Notes: a model not told the origin generated them from the letters alone. Shown: positions 7,981 to 17,207, numbered from the stretch's first letter. The stretch is 64,000 bases of DNA from DASSBQ01 sp040981125 (GCA_040981125.1 JANRMQ010000001.1:987881-1051880), one strand, 5' to 3'. Numbers and translations: made by a program.

Positions 7981-8886
7981 ATGAGCAAAGAGCGAATCAA
8001 AATTTCGCCGGATCTATATGACATCATGCCGTCGGACTATCAGGACCTCGTCCAACGCGCTACATACGGAAAGGAAGACCGCGGCTGGAAGGACATCGGG
8101 AACTCCAAGGAATTGATTGAACAGCACTCACTCTGCGCCGGCTGTCCGGAGTCGATGGCGTTTCGCTATATCTTGGCTTCGCTGCCCAATCCTGAGGATA
8201 CCGTGATGGTAGGCTCCACCGGCTGTACGAGCCTCGTGTTCCCGATGGTGGCCGTTCACAACATCCACTCCTTATTTGGGAACCAGAATGCGATTGCCTC
8301 CGGACTAAAACGCGCCCTCAGTGTGAGATTCCCGGATCGCGTGAAGGATGTGGTCGTTCTGGCGGGAGACGGGGCAACGGTCGATATCGGACTCGACATG
8401 ACTTTGCAGGCTTGGTTCCGACAGGAGAAATTCACCACGATCTGCTTCGACAATGAACTCTACGCCAACACCGGTGGCCAGGAGAGCGGGCTCATGCAAA
8501 AGGGGTTTGTCGCCAAGATGGCCCCGGTCGGCAAACTTTTCGAGAAAGTACGCCTGCCGGAGATTGCGCGTGAATCCGGTTGTCACTACGTCGTCAACTG
8601 TACGGTGAGCAAGCCGTCACTCGTCGAAAAGGTTATTCGCAACGCAGTCTTGATCGCACGTGAAATCGGTCCGACATATCTCCAGCTGTACACGCCTTGC
8701 ATCCTTGAGATCGGAAAGAACAGCATGGAGGGACTACAGGAAATGCGTGATTCGGAGAAACCGACCGAACGCTTTGCGTACAAAGAATACATCAGTGAGC
8801 CGGCCAAACAACTGCTGGCCGAAACGGCCGCAAAGGAAAAGGAAAAGAAGGCCGCAGCCAAACAGTTGACCGGCCAAGGCGCCTAG
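7981..8886 (+). CDS. porB: 2-oxoacid:ferredoxin oxidoreductase beta subunit
   Basis: Carries thiamine diphosphate and a [4Fe-4S] cluster. The 301-residue product shows the cluster-binding CAGCPE near residue 53, GSTGCTS, and the thiamine-diphosphate motif GDGATVDIGLDMTLQA followed by NELYANTGGQ. The C-terminal tail (about 270-301) is Lys- and Ala-rich and probably disordered. GAGGAGG precedes the ATG. It follows the alpha subunit by 54 bases and precedes the gamma subunit by ten, consistent with one transcript and stoichiometric synthesis. Confidence 0.9.
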   Translation: MSKERIKISPDLYDIMPSDYQDLVQRATYGKEDRGWKDIGNSKELIEQHSLCAGCPESMAFRYILASLPNPEDTVMVGSTGCTSLVFPMVAVHNIHSLFGNQNAIASGLKRALSVRFPDRVKDVVVLAGDGATVDIGLDMTLQAWFRQEKFTTICFDNELYANTGGQESGLMQKGFVAKMAPVGKLFEKVRLPEIARESGCHYVVNCTVSKPSLVEKVIRNAVLIAREIGPTYLQLYTPCILEIGKNSMEGLQEMRDSEKPTERFAYKEYISEPAKQLLAETAAKEKEKKAAAKQLTGQGA

Positions 8887-8896
8887 GAGGTTGTCG

Positions 8897-9604
8897 ATGA
8901 TCAAGAAAAGACTGAATATCCGCATGTCGGGTCTCGGCGGGCAAGGCGCCGTCACAGCGGCTCATGTCATGGCCATGGCGGCCAATCGAGACGGCAAATT
9001 TTCCATTTCGAATCCGTTTTTTGGAGCGGAGAAGCGAATGGCTCCGGCCGAAAGTTATTGTCGTATCGGTATCGAACGCATCTTCGATCGGGGCGAGCTT
9101 GTTTTCCCCGATGTAATCGAAGTGTTTCATCCTCAGGTCATCACCATGGGGAAGAGCTATACGATGCCGTTCTATTCCGGCATAAAAGAAGGCGGAGTGG
9201 TCATCATAAATTCGGATATTCCTCTTCTTTCCGAGGAGGACATTCAGCGACTCAAGGATTTGAATGTCGCCACACTGTATATTCCCGGCACACAGATCGC
9301 CCTCGAGGTAGCAGGAACCGAACTTTCGACCAATATGACCATGATCGGCTCTGTGGCGGGCATCACAAAATGTGTCACGATGGAAGCTCTTGACGGGGCT
9401 CTTCAAGAGCGTTTCGGCAAGAAATTCGTCGCTTCCGGAGGCACCGCGTCGTTAGACGAAGCGATCAAAAAGAAGTTCGCCAAAAAGGAAATGCTGTTAC
9501 AGAAGAATCTTGCGACAGTGCGACGAGCTTATGAAATCGGATCGGAATGGGCCGAAAAGAACCATGTGGAATTGAGAATCGGCAATCCGGCTGTCGCAGC
9601 ATAA
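8897..9604 (+). CDS. porG: 2-oxoacid:ferredoxin oxidoreductase gamma subunit
   Basis: Gamma subunit of the complex, 235 residues, forming the CoA-contacting part. It begins MIKKRLNIRMSGLGGQGAVT with the hallmark GxGGQG motif, then FGAEKRMAPAES, and keeps the family's overall order. I chose the ATG at 8897 because AGGAGG lies six bases in front of it; an in-frame TTG at 8891 directly abuts that site and is unlikely. It lies ten bases after the beta gene and 18 before the ferredoxin-type delta gene. Confidence 0.88.
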   Translation: MIKKRLNIRMSGLGGQGAVTAAHVMAMAANRDGKFSISNPFFGAEKRMAPAESYCRIGIERIFDRGELVFPDVIEVFHPQVITMGKSYTMPFYSGIKEGGVVIINSDIPLLSEEDIQRLKDLNVATLYIPGTQIALEVAGTELSTNMTMIGSVAGITKCVTMEALDGALQERFGKKFVASGGTASLDEAIKKKFAKKEMLLQKNLATVRRAYEIGSEWAEKNHVELRIGNPAVAA

Positions 9605-9622
9605 GAAAAGGAACCTATCGGC

Positions 9623-9901
9623 ATGTATAACGTTGCGCAAGTTATTGATGAAAAGTGCGTCGCCAAGAAGGGATGCCGGCTCTGTATCATGTATTGTCCC
9701 GAGGCGAATTGCCTGGACCTCAACAGCACCAAAATGGTTGCCGAGGTCACCATTGATCGTTGCAAGGGCTGCGAACTGTGCGTCGTGGTCTGCAATGCCG
9801 CGAAACATCAAGCGATCATCATGCAAGCCGTCAGCGCCAACGGCAGCCTTATGTCGGAAAAGGGTGAATCTGCCGGCCTGGGCCAGGCGTACCAAGGTTA
9901 A
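9623..9901 (+). CDS. porD: 2-oxoacid:ferredoxin oxidoreductase delta subunit, two [4Fe-4S] clusters
   Basis: 92-residue ferredoxin-like subunit that passes electrons between the thiamine centre and soluble ferredoxin. Two Cys sets are visible: GCRLCIMYCPEANC and DRCKGCELCVVVCNAAKHQ, each able to hold a [4Fe-4S] cluster with the usual exchange of the fourth ligand between halves. The spacing in the first set (CVAKKGC) is slightly longer than in the classic CxxCxxC ferredoxin motif. It is the last gene of the operon and is followed 22 bases later by a strong terminator. Confidence 0.88.
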   Translation: MYNVAQVIDEKCVAKKGCRLCIMYCPEANCLDLNSTKMVAEVTIDRCKGCELCVVVCNAAKHQAIIMQAVSANGSLMSEKGESAGLGQAYQG

Positions 9902-9922
9902 CGCGACCATTTGGTCGGCACG

Positions 9923-9955
9923 AACCCCGTAGCGCTCCGCTATGGGGTTTTTTGT
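9923..9955 (+). terminator. terminator of the oxidoreductase operon
   Basis: AACCCCGTAGCG (9923-9934) pairs with CGCTATGGGGTT (9939-9949 and following) with a four-base loop and ends in TTTTTT. It closes the E-A-B-G-D operon. Confidence 0.85.
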
Positions 9956-10021
9956 TGGGGCAGCCCGCTTCAGTATCGTTAAAGATCTTGAACAATCATA
10001 TGTCAATGCGGAGCGGAACCC

Positions 10022-10291
10022 ATGCATAGTGAAGACAATGTTTTGGACGAACTCTTGAACGAGATTTCCAGCCTGCTAAGCGCCTTTCCTAAAGCCCTGG
10101 AACGACAAGCTTCCGTAATCCACGCAGGGGGAAAGGACCCAGACTTGGCCCAGAAACTGGTTAAAGCAGCCGATACAATGCGCGACAGCGGCAATCTCTA
10201 CATCACATGGGCCAAGCACTACGTCGCCATGTCCCAAGGCAATACGGACGCCAGTTCCGAGGAAGACGAATCGGAAGATTTCGATATCTAA
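10022..10291 (+). CDS. small conserved-looking protein of unknown function
   Basis: 89-residue acidic protein that I do not recognise. It is predicted to be largely helical and soluble: VLDELLNEISSLLSAF, a middle helix around DPDLAQKLVKAADTMR, then ITWAKHYVAMSQG, ending in a Glu/Asp-rich tail. A GGAGCGG sequence lies before the ATG and the frame fills the gap between a terminator and the tRNA-Asn gene, which supports real translation. It has no signal peptide or metal motif. Confidence 0.6.
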   Translation: MHSEDNVLDELLNEISSLLSAFPKALERQASVIHAGGKDPDLAQKLVKAADTMRDSGNLYITWAKHYVAMSQGNTDASSEEDESEDFDI

Positions 10292-10381
10292 AAGCCGGAC
10301 GGAACTGACGTTCTACAGAAAAAAACTTTCCCGGCCGGTTCCCTGTTTTGCTACAATATTAAAGTTTCGCCCTGCCTTAGT

Positions 10382-10457
10382 TCCCCGGTAGCTCAGTTGG
10401 TAGAGCAGCCGGCTGTTAACCGGCTGGTCGCAGGTTCGAGTCCTGCCCGGGGAGCCA
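10382..10457 (+). tRNA. tRNA-Asn (anticodon GTT), CCA encoded
   Basis: 76 bases fold as a cloverleaf: acceptor TCCCCGG pairs with CCGGGGA, D arm AGCTCAGTTGGTAGAGC, anticodon stem GCCGG/CCGGC with loop CTGTTAA (anticodon GTT), T arm GCAGGTTCGAGTCCTGC, and an encoded CCA end. A TACAAT -10-like element lies about 25 bases upstream (10352-10357). The next gene starts 11 bases after it and may share the transcript. Confidence 0.97.
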
Positions 10458-10468
10458 TCTTGTGATAA

Positions 10469-11521
10469 ATGTCTTCTCATTATGACTGTTCCGCCCCTAT
10501 TCGAATCCCCGTAGCCAAGCTTCGACTTCCCTTTGAGCCGCATCCCCTCCTTCGGAATCCCCATGCGATGACACTTGTCTCGAAGTTTTATCCACGCAAG
10601 GTCCTATTGCGAGATATTCCCCTTGAACTTAGACTCTTTACCGTCGCACCGCGCACTCAAGTACTCGGCCTTTGTCACTGGCAACACCGGCGACATGCTT
10701 GTGGGACAGTGGTAATTGTGCATGGTTTGGAGGGATGCGGTGGCTCTCACTATATGGAGGGACTGACCGCGAAAGCCTGGAAGGCCGGTCTCAATGTGAT
10801 TCGTCTCAATCAACGAACATGCGGCGGAACCGAACATCTCGCGCCGTCTCTGTATAACTGCGGCCTAAGCGGAGACATCCGAGCAGTAGTCACTGAATTA
10901 ATCGATAGGGACGGCTTGGGATCGATTTCATTGATAGGGTACTCGATGGGAGGGAATCTGGTGCTCAAAATGGCGGGCGAGATCATAGCGCCAATGCCGT
11001 CACTGTCCGGCGTATTCGCCATCTGTCCTAACATTGATCCGACACAATGCATTGCCGCCTTGGAACGCCCCGGCAACAGACTTTATCATGACTATTTTTT
11101 GAAACGGTTGAAATCTAGAATCATCAGAAAAGGGGGATTATTTCCGGGTCAATGGAATCTCGCCGCCTTACGCTCCATACGAACCATTCGTGAATTCGAC
11201 GAACTCTACACAGCACCCGATGGTGGATATGCGAACGCAACCCAGTACTACGATTTATCGGGGGCACGCCATGTGGTCGCCGCTATTCGAGTTCCGACGG
11301 TGATCATCGCCGCCAAAGATGATCCGTTTATCCCCCATACCATGTTTGAAACCCCGGTTATCGCCGCCAATCCATTCATCGACCTGGTCCTCACCGCAAA
11401 GGGAGGACATTGCGGCTATTTTCAATGCCGGCGGAGTGACGAAGACTGCTATTGGGTGGAAAACCGGTTAATCGAGATGATATCGACACTTCAATCAGGC
11501 GGATCGGCGGATACCGGCTAA
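10469..11521 (+). CDS. YheT-type alpha/beta hydrolase
   Basis: 350-residue alpha/beta-hydrolase of the YheT/ABHD1-3 family, members of which are thought to act on lipids or esters. Evidence: the N-terminal PFEPHPLLRNPHAMTLVSKF, which matches the family pattern of an early NPH motif; the oxyanion-hole segment VIVHGLEGCGGSHY; the nucleophile elbow GYSMGGN with the catalytic Ser; AAKDDPFIP near the acid; and GGHCGYF containing the catalytic His. No signal peptide, so it is probably cytoplasmic. It follows the tRNA gene by 11 bases and converges with the histidine kinase gene. Confidence 0.85.
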   Translation: MSSHYDCSAPIRIPVAKLRLPFEPHPLLRNPHAMTLVSKFYPRKVLLRDIPLELRLFTVAPRTQVLGLCHWQHRRHACGTVVIVHGLEGCGGSHYMEGLTAKAWKAGLNVIRLNQRTCGGTEHLAPSLYNCGLSGDIRAVVTELIDRDGLGSISLIGYSMGGNLVLKMAGEIIAPMPSLSGVFAICPNIDPTQCIAALERPGNRLYHDYFLKRLKSRIIRKGGLFPGQWNLAALRSIRTIREFDELYTAPDGGYANATQYYDLSGARHVVAAIRVPTVIIAAKDDPFIPHTMFETPVIAANPFIDLVLTAKGGHCGYFQCRRSDEDCYWVENRLIEMISTLQSGGSADTG

Positions 11522-11569
11522 GCGATGAAGCGACCCACTGTTAGATAATCGGGGCGTAAGCAGGTTTTT

Positions 11570-14569
11570 CTATGCAGCTCCCTTGGGAGGTTCCGTCATG
11601 CTCCGAAAATCCCCACTCGCACCAAGCCGGGATTTGGCAACCAGCAGACCGACCGATCTGTCGGAATCCTGGTCGGCCGGCGGCGCCTGCCATTCGATGA
11701 CTGGCGGGCTGACGGGTAAATTGACGGAAAAGCTTGTCCCACGATCTATCTCACTTGACACTTCGATATATCCGCCATGCTCCTGGATGATTTGATGGGC
11801 AATCGTCAGTCCAAGACCGGTCCCTTCTCGTTCTCCGCTCGCGTGCTTGGTCGTATAAAACGGATCAAAAATATGATCCAGGTCCTTGGGCGGAATACCC
11901 GGGCCGCTGTCCTCTATTTCAATCCTCACCCACGCCTCATGGGGATGCTTCACCAACCTTCTTGTCTTCACCGATAAATGTCCGCCGCGATCGCCGATCG
12001 CTTCCACGCCATTGATAAGGAGATTGAGCAGCACCTGCTTGATCTGCTGACGATCAAGCTTGACGCTGGGCAGATCGGGCTCAAGCTCACGGCGAATGGC
12101 GATCGCCTTGCTGCTTGCCTTGACCTCTATAAAGTACAGGCAGGATGACACCACATCGTTGAGGTTCTCCCGGGTCAGCTTTGGCGTCATATATCGGGCA
12201 TAGTCGAGGATCTCATGAATCAAGCGCTCAATCCGCTCGACATCATCGCACACGACCTGACTGAACTGTTCCATGAACTCCGCGTCATCCCTGCGCTCAG
12301 GCGCGAGTTGAATGAACGTCTTGATCGACGTCAGAGGATTCCGAATTTCATGCGCAAAACCACCGGCCATGGTTTCAAGCGATCGCAATCGATCAGTGCG
12401 GCGCATGAGCAGCTGAGACCGCCGGAGGTCTTCATACAGCAAGGCGTTATCGAGGGCAATGGCCGCATGCTGAGCCAATGTTCGCAACAGGCCGAGTTCT
12501 TCGGTGGAATACATACCGTGATTGGTTCGCTGGCCGAGACTGCAAAATCCCACAAGACGGTCTTTATTAAGCAGAGGTATGCAGACTTCCGCATCGAGGG
12601 ACTTCAACGACTCCAAGACCCGCATGTTGATATCGCCTCCGGCTTCATACGCCACTTCCTCTCGTACGAGCGCCGTTTCCGCTTTCATCAATTCACGGGT
12701 CAGGTCTGAATCCACCTTGATCATCGCAGCCGCATGATTTTCTGCTCCACTTCCATAATGAGCAGCCAAAGAATAGACTCCCTGTTCCTTATCCAACACA
12801 AAGACCGACGCCGTCTTGATGCTCATGACCCTGGCCAGCGTTTGGACGATCTCTTTCGTCAACGGTCTCAATTCGAGGATCGATACCAGCGATTTCGAGA
12901 ATCGTACCAATGTGTCGTACGCGTCGTACCGTTCTCGAAACAACGTTTGCCCAATGGCTTGCTCCACACCCTTTTGAAGATTGGACAAGACTCCGGCCAC
13001 CACGACAAACAACGCAAATAACACTCCGGCGAGCAGATAGTAGAGATTCCCCGTAAACATGCGGATGATCAATAAGATGACGAGATAGGCCGGAATCAAG
13101 GCGAGCAGTTTGATGGAGAGCACCACCTTCGGACGGCTCGGAACGAGGCTGACATCCATCAATTCGTATTTCACCATCGTGTAGGCTATGACCGTCACGC
13201 ATAATCCCGCAAAAAGATAGCCCAGGGGGTAGAAACCGATTCCATATGTCTGCAAAAAATCGATCGACGCCGTAAATCCCAGCAGGAGCGCAATAAACGT
13301 GTATTTGAGCTGCGCGGAGAGAAGAATCGAAGAGCCGAGACTGATTCGATATCCTTGGTACAACCGGTAGAGACTCATGCCGGCGCCGGCTACCAGATAC
13401 ATCACAAATGCCGGATGCAGAGCGCCGGCTCGAGGATAACGGCCCCAGTAATAAGTGTAGTAGCCATTTACCAGCAGATCGGTAAAGGAGAGAAGCCAGA
13501 AGCCGGTGCTGGCGACGTACCCCCAGATGACAACCTTATCCCTACGAGCGGCACCCAAAAGGCTCTGTGTGAAATGATAGGCCAAGGCCGGAATATAGAC
13601 GACACCCATATAGATTACTCGTTCCCAAAAAATCGCCTCCTGCCCATGTTTTGCAGAGAACATCATAAAACAACCGAACAACCAGAGGCAGGCCGCGCCG
13701 CAGAGAGAAGCGAACGTGACATTGGCAGCCGTACGGATGCCGTTGCCGAGGACCCAGAGACCGCAGATCATGAACAGTGTCCCGGCAAGAAGCGGCGGGG
13801 TAGAATGAGCCGTCGCACGATCGCTCAAGACGGCGCCGATCGAGGTGGCGACAACAATAATCCCGAGCACAATGGCGTACCCGAGCCCTTTGTTGATCAC
13901 CAGGCTGATATCCATCAATCGATGCCTGACGATCGCGTACGTCATGATGATCGGATAGAGCACGATGGCGAAATTTCCATACGGATACAGATCGACGGAA
14001 AATATTGGCAGATAGTCGAGTGCGCCGAATAAATACCCGATCGACGTCGCGAGAAGAAAATAGGAAATTTGAGTTTTCTTCTGGCCCGTCCGATGCGAAC
14101 CCGTCGCGAGCAGAATCCAGTGGCTGTACAGAACCGACCCCATCCACCAGATCACGAAATAGGGAAAAATTGCGCCCGGCACCGCGTAGTAAAACGACGA
14201 AAAGACATACCGCACATTGTTGAAAAACAGATCGGTGAACGCCAGCGGCGCAAATACGATTCCATGGAGATAGCTGCTCAGCAAAAATCGGGAAGCCGGG
14301 ATTTCGCAAAATACATACACAAAATGAGCAAACAGAATCGGAATCCATACCACCCCGAAGGCAAACGCCGTTCTCCAGGCCCATAAGGCGTCTGCCGGCT
14401 TCGAAGCCACGCCTATCCACATCCCGCCCCATCCCCAAACCCCGACTGAAAGCGTGAAGACAAACCATAATCGATTGACGGACCGATGGCGGCCTTTCCC
14501 GTAGACAAAATACCCGAATGCCATCGAGGTGAGCCCGGTCAACAGCCCGGAAACCGCGAATGCATTCAT
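11570..14569 (-). CDS. membrane sensor histidine kinase with duplicated multi-helix sensor and GAF domain
   Basis: About 999 residues. The first ~540 residues hold some 16 hydrophobic segments arranged as two similar halves; each half ends in nearly the same motif (AIVRHRLMDISLV and TMVKYELMDVSLV), so the sensor looks duplicated. A GAF-like domain follows (about 560-710), then HisKA with the phosphoacceptor His in FAHEIRNPLTSIK (about residue 740), and a HATPase_c domain with N box, DSGPGIP, DPFYTTK and GTGLGLTIAHQI. No receiver domain is attached and no response regulator gene is adjacent. I chose ATG 14569 over a TTG at 14587. A 28-codon frame overlaps this start (ATGA). The ligand is unknown. 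Confidence 0.85.
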   Translation of the reverse strand: MNAFAVSGLLTGLTSMAFGYFVYGKGRHRSVNRLWFVFTLSVGVWGWGGMWIGVASKPADALWAWRTAFAFGVVWIPILFAHFVYVFCEIPASRFLLSSYLHGIVFAPLAFTDLFFNNVRYVFSSFYYAVPGAIFPYFVIWWMGSVLYSHWILLATGSHRTGQKKTQISYFLLATSIGYLFGALDYLPIFSVDLYPYGNFAIVLYPIIMTYAIVRHRLMDISLVINKGLGYAIVLGIIVVATSIGAVLSDRATAHSTPPLLAGTLFMICGLWVLGNGIRTAANVTFASLCGAACLWLFGCFMMFSAKHGQEAIFWERVIYMGVVYIPALAYHFTQSLLGAARRDKVVIWGYVASTGFWLLSFTDLLVNGYYTYYWGRYPRAGALHPAFVMYLVAGAGMSLYRLYQGYRISLGSSILLSAQLKYTFIALLLGFTASIDFLQTYGIGFYPLGYLFAGLCVTVIAYTMVKYELMDVSLVPSRPKVVLSIKLLALIPAYLVILLIIRMFTGNLYYLLAGVLFALFVVVAGVLSNLQKGVEQAIGQTLFRERYDAYDTLVRFSKSLVSILELRPLTKEIVQTLARVMSIKTASVFVLDKEQGVYSLAAHYGSGAENHAAAMIKVDSDLTRELMKAETALVREEVAYEAGGDINMRVLESLKSLDAEVCIPLLNKDRLVGFCSLGQRTNHGMYSTEELGLLRTLAQHAAIALDNALLYEDLRRSQLLMRRTDRLRSLETMAGGFAHEIRNPLTSIKTFIQLAPERRDDAEFMEQFSQVVCDDVERIERLIHEILDYARYMTPKLTRENLNDVVSSCLYFIEVKASSKAIAIRRELEPDLPSVKLDRQQIKQVLLNLLINGVEAIGDRGGHLSVKTRRLVKHPHEAWVRIEIEDSGPGIPPKDLDHIFDPFYTTKHASGEREGTGLGLTIAHQIIQEHGGYIEVSSEIDRGTSFSVNLPVSPPVIEWQAPPADQDSDRSVGLLVAKSRLGASGDFRSMTEPPKGAA

Positions 14570-14652
14570 GGGCGATCCGAAGCGCAAATCATATTGTGGT
14601 CGGCCTCATCAATCTGACGAGGGACCCATAAGAAGCCGGTCATACAATTCAT
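14566..14652 (-). CDS. 28-codon frame overlapping the histidine kinase start
   Basis: ATG at 14652 is preceded by AGGAG at a four-base distance, and the frame MNCMTGFLWVPRQIDEADHN... runs 28 codons to a TGA that overlaps the kinase ATG as ATGA. No domain is recognisable. It could be a translational-coupling leader for the kinase, which itself has a poor ribosome-binding site, or a small protein. It is too short to judge by composition. Confidence 0.4.
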   Translation of the reverse strand: MNCMTGFLWVPRQIDEADHNMICASDRP

Positions 14653-14760
14653 AATTCTCCTGGCGCAGAGGGACAGAGACCGACCGAGCAACTATACGGA
14701 AGGCACGTAATTTTAGAACGCCACCGGAAAGAATACAAAGGAGATGATGAAAGGCAGAAG

Positions 14761-16056
14761 TCACTCCTTGCGGAATTTGCCCAGGCAGGCCGGCTCCGGA
14801 TTGAAGCATACTATGGGATACGGCATATCGGATCGGTCCGTCCGCGCCCCACATCGGGTATAACAGCCCTCCAACGCCATCAGCAGATACTCCAAACTAC
14901 GCCTTGCTGCAAATATCACCTTCTCTTCCAAATCTTTAGTGGTATAGAGTTTCATGACTTGCAACGCCTGAACCGGATGTAATTCGTCATATCTGGCGTG
15001 ATTTTGCATCCAGGCATACGCTTTACGGCCCAACTGTATATTCGGCATTTCTGCATAGTGGGGAAACCCTTTGAGCGTTAATCTGGCGATGCCCTGAGTC
15101 ACACCCTCCACGGCGTAATTAGTCGCACCGACGGCTTCTGCCAAGGATCCCTGGGCATTGATCGACCATAACCAATGGGTCAGCGCATCGACTTCGGGAT
15201 ATGGCACCACCGACTCCAGCGCCGGTTTGTTGAGCCCGAATCCCTCCGCCATATGGACCCATTGCGTCGCGTGCCGTTTTTCCACTCGAAGATTGTCGAT
15301 CATGAATGCACGGCTGTCCAAATCCGGCACTTTTGCGATGGTCAAAGCGATCCATTTCGGAAATGTTTCAATAAACGGATACATTTGTATGATCCATCCG
15401 CGCATCCGGTCCAACGATAATGTCCCCTTGGAAGCTTCTTGAATCAGCCGACAGTCGAGGACGGCGTCCCAGTATGGTTTCGTTTGGCGTTGAAGTTCCG
15501 CGACCCAGGGAGGATCCCCGGATGATCCGCAAGGCCCACTGGTCACCTCCGTCGCCGGCCTCACGTACGGAACGGATTCAAACAATGGGGTGGCCTCTTC
15601 CGCAAGCGCATCCCTCGTCCCATGGATGGTTAACAGCGAATCCTGCCGGGCGGATGGATCGCGTATCACTTCGGCAAGAGCCGACCGGAGCATGTGCTGT
15701 TCGAATTTGCCGACCGCCGACAATTGAACCTCAATCAAATGCCTGCCGGCACCCGCAATATCGGCGGGAATGCAGGAGATGACTTGACCCCCGACGTTCA
15801 AATAACAAATTCCGGTGCCCATTCTAAATTGAAGCGTCAGAGGACAACCCGGCTTCAGGACCTGGCCGGTCAGCAGGCGTAATCGGTGAACTCCGATCGC
15901 CTCCGTCATACCCGGGACATCCTCCTCTCCTTTTTGGAAGCGCAACAATATGGCGATGGCGACGGGGAGCATGTCGTAGTCCTGCGTCGATGTCGCAGAG
16001 GATCCCGCGTCGGATGAGTTGGATCGTTGAAACGAAGGCAGCAGCTTTCTAGACAT
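14761..16056 (-). CDS. heme-oxygenase-like metal-dependent protein with N-terminal PilZ-like region
   Basis: About 431 residues. The C-terminal half (about 200-400) is helical and resembles the TenA/PqqC/CADD group of heme-oxygenase-like proteins: EKRHATQWVHMAEGFGL, NYAVEGVTQGIARL and the H-x3-D-x2-H set in NHARYDELHPVQAL are plausible iron or di-iron ligands. The N-terminal half (about 30-150) has a beta-rich stretch (HRLRLLTGQVLKPG, ICYLNVGGQVISC) that looks PilZ-like, though the RxxxR signature is poor. A Cys- and Pro-rich tail (CYTRCGARTD, FNPEPACLG) follows. Several starts are possible; the ATG at 16056 has GAGGA nine bases upstream. It precedes the histidine kinase gene on the same strand. 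The reaction is unknown. Confidence 0.65.
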   Translation of the reverse strand: MSRKLLPSFQRSNSSDAGSSATSTQDYDMLPVAIAILLRFQKGEEDVPGMTEAIGVHRLRLLTGQVLKPGCPLTLQFRMGTGICYLNVGGQVISCIPADIAGAGRHLIEVQLSAVGKFEQHMLRSALAEVIRDPSARQDSLLTIHGTRDALAEEATPLFESVPYVRPATEVTSGPCGSSGDPPWVAELQRQTKPYWDAVLDCRLIQEASKGTLSLDRMRGWIIQMYPFIETFPKWIALTIAKVPDLDSRAFMIDNLRVEKRHATQWVHMAEGFGLNKPALESVVPYPEVDALTHWLWSINAQGSLAEAVGATNYAVEGVTQGIARLTLKGFPHYAEMPNIQLGRKAYAWMQNHARYDELHPVQALQVMKLYTTKDLEEKVIFAARRSLEYLLMALEGCYTRCGARTDRSDMPYPIVCFNPEPACLGKFRKE

Positions 16057-16639
16057 AGTCTTCATTCCTCGGTTCAATACACGCGCCGAAAACAGCGATC
16101 CGGCCTGGGCACGATTGCATCATCCGACTACCGGGATAAACGAGCTTGAAGGACACCAACCGCCCGCTTATCGGAGATCGGGCGGCATCCACAAGACTTG
16201 CTGTGCCGCAATGCGCTAGTTTAACGGAATATTGCGCGCCGCTTTTGCGGCCTCACGATCTAAGAAGGACATAAGGACGGGCAAGAAATGGAAAGTCCGA
16301 TGAATTGATGACCGATATATTTGTATGTATATACACTTCAGTATTTATTGACAAGAACGAGCATAGTTCATACTTAATAAATTGGAACCATAATGTCAAA
16401 CAAACGATGGTTTTATTGCAATGTTGCAGCTGAGTCACTTGCCCCTCACTGATAAGCGCCACCGGTCTCGCATCTGCGCCGCCTGGTGGCCGTTACTTGC
16501 CGGTTCGGACATGCACCGGCGCATGACCGCCGTGGAAACGAGCCGCACACGAAACGGCAATGACTGTCCGGCGCAATGGCTTGTCACGACAATGCACGAA
16601 GGTTGTGTTTCTCATGACGCTGTGCTAACGAGATGTTCC
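16057..16639 (+). other. AT-rich intergenic region with a plus-strand promoter
   Basis: About 580 bases between divergent genes. An AT-rich island (16300-16400) contrasts with the GC-rich surroundings and holds TTGACA (16348-16353), 17 bases, TACTTA (16371-16376) directed at the lipoprotein gene. A short self-complementary GTATATAC lies just upstream. No convincing gene: the 69-codon minus frame here is AT-driven and unsupported. Confidence 0.5.
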
Positions 16640-17050
16640 ATGGAAACATTCGGCCTGATGCCGCCATGCCGTCCGATCTTGGCCTGCGTCGTAACCCTCT
16701 CGGCGCTGTACGCGATCAGCTGTGCTTCCTCGCCGCCCATCACGGAGGGGCACCAGGCTCAGACTCGTATGCGGGGGAAACTCAAAGCGGAGGTCTTATC
16801 GTGTGCGGGGCGGCCGATCAGCGAAACACAGGAAGGCTCCGTCACGGAACTGCGCTATTACCGGGAGGCGCCGATGCTTGAAGAATCGGGCACCGCCTCA
16901 AAGGGAAGCATGCCGAGCGTCCATCACGGCTGCTGGGCTTCGCTCATGCTGAAAGACGATCGGGTGGAAGAGGTTCGCTATCGATTTGTCCCGGATTTCG
17001 TCGATGCCTCGAATGACTGCGAGGACATCTTTTCGAACTGCGGCTCATGA
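16640..17050 (+). CDS. putative lipoprotein of unknown function
   Basis: From the ATG at 16640 (or 16658) the product is 130-136 residues: a hydrophobic N-terminus (PILACVVTLSALYAISC) ending in a lipobox-like AISC, then a Cys-containing domain (VLSCAGRPISETQEGSVTEL, YYREAP, VHHGCWASLMLKDDRVEEV). The later part has a repeated beta-strand feel similar to small outer-membrane assembly or SmpA/OmlA-like lipoproteins, but I cannot assign it. The C-terminus contains further Cys (DCEDIFSNCGS). The frame is open much further upstream, but that portion has no credible start or domain. A promoter lies at 16348-16376. Confidence 0.55.
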   Translation: METFGLMPPCRPILACVVTLSALYAISCASSPPITEGHQAQTRMRGKLKAEVLSCAGRPISETQEGSVTELRYYREAPMLEESGTASKGSMPSVHHGCWASLMLKDDRVEEVRYRFVPDFVDASNDCEDIFSNCGS

Positions 17051-17207
17051 GAATGAAGCCGCACCTGTTGCGCTAAATCGCGCATGATACAGCGTGCATA
17101 CCAACCACGGCATGCGCAGGCTTGACGTGTTATTCTCTTCTTACCACTATTACATTTCGAGAGACCCAGCTAGTTGGATCCGGTATCTTGGCCGGCACGG
17201 CCCCCTG

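Noticed and set aside
16253..16462. 69-codon minus frame in the AT-rich gap
   Set aside because: Its composition follows the AT-rich DNA and nothing supports translation.
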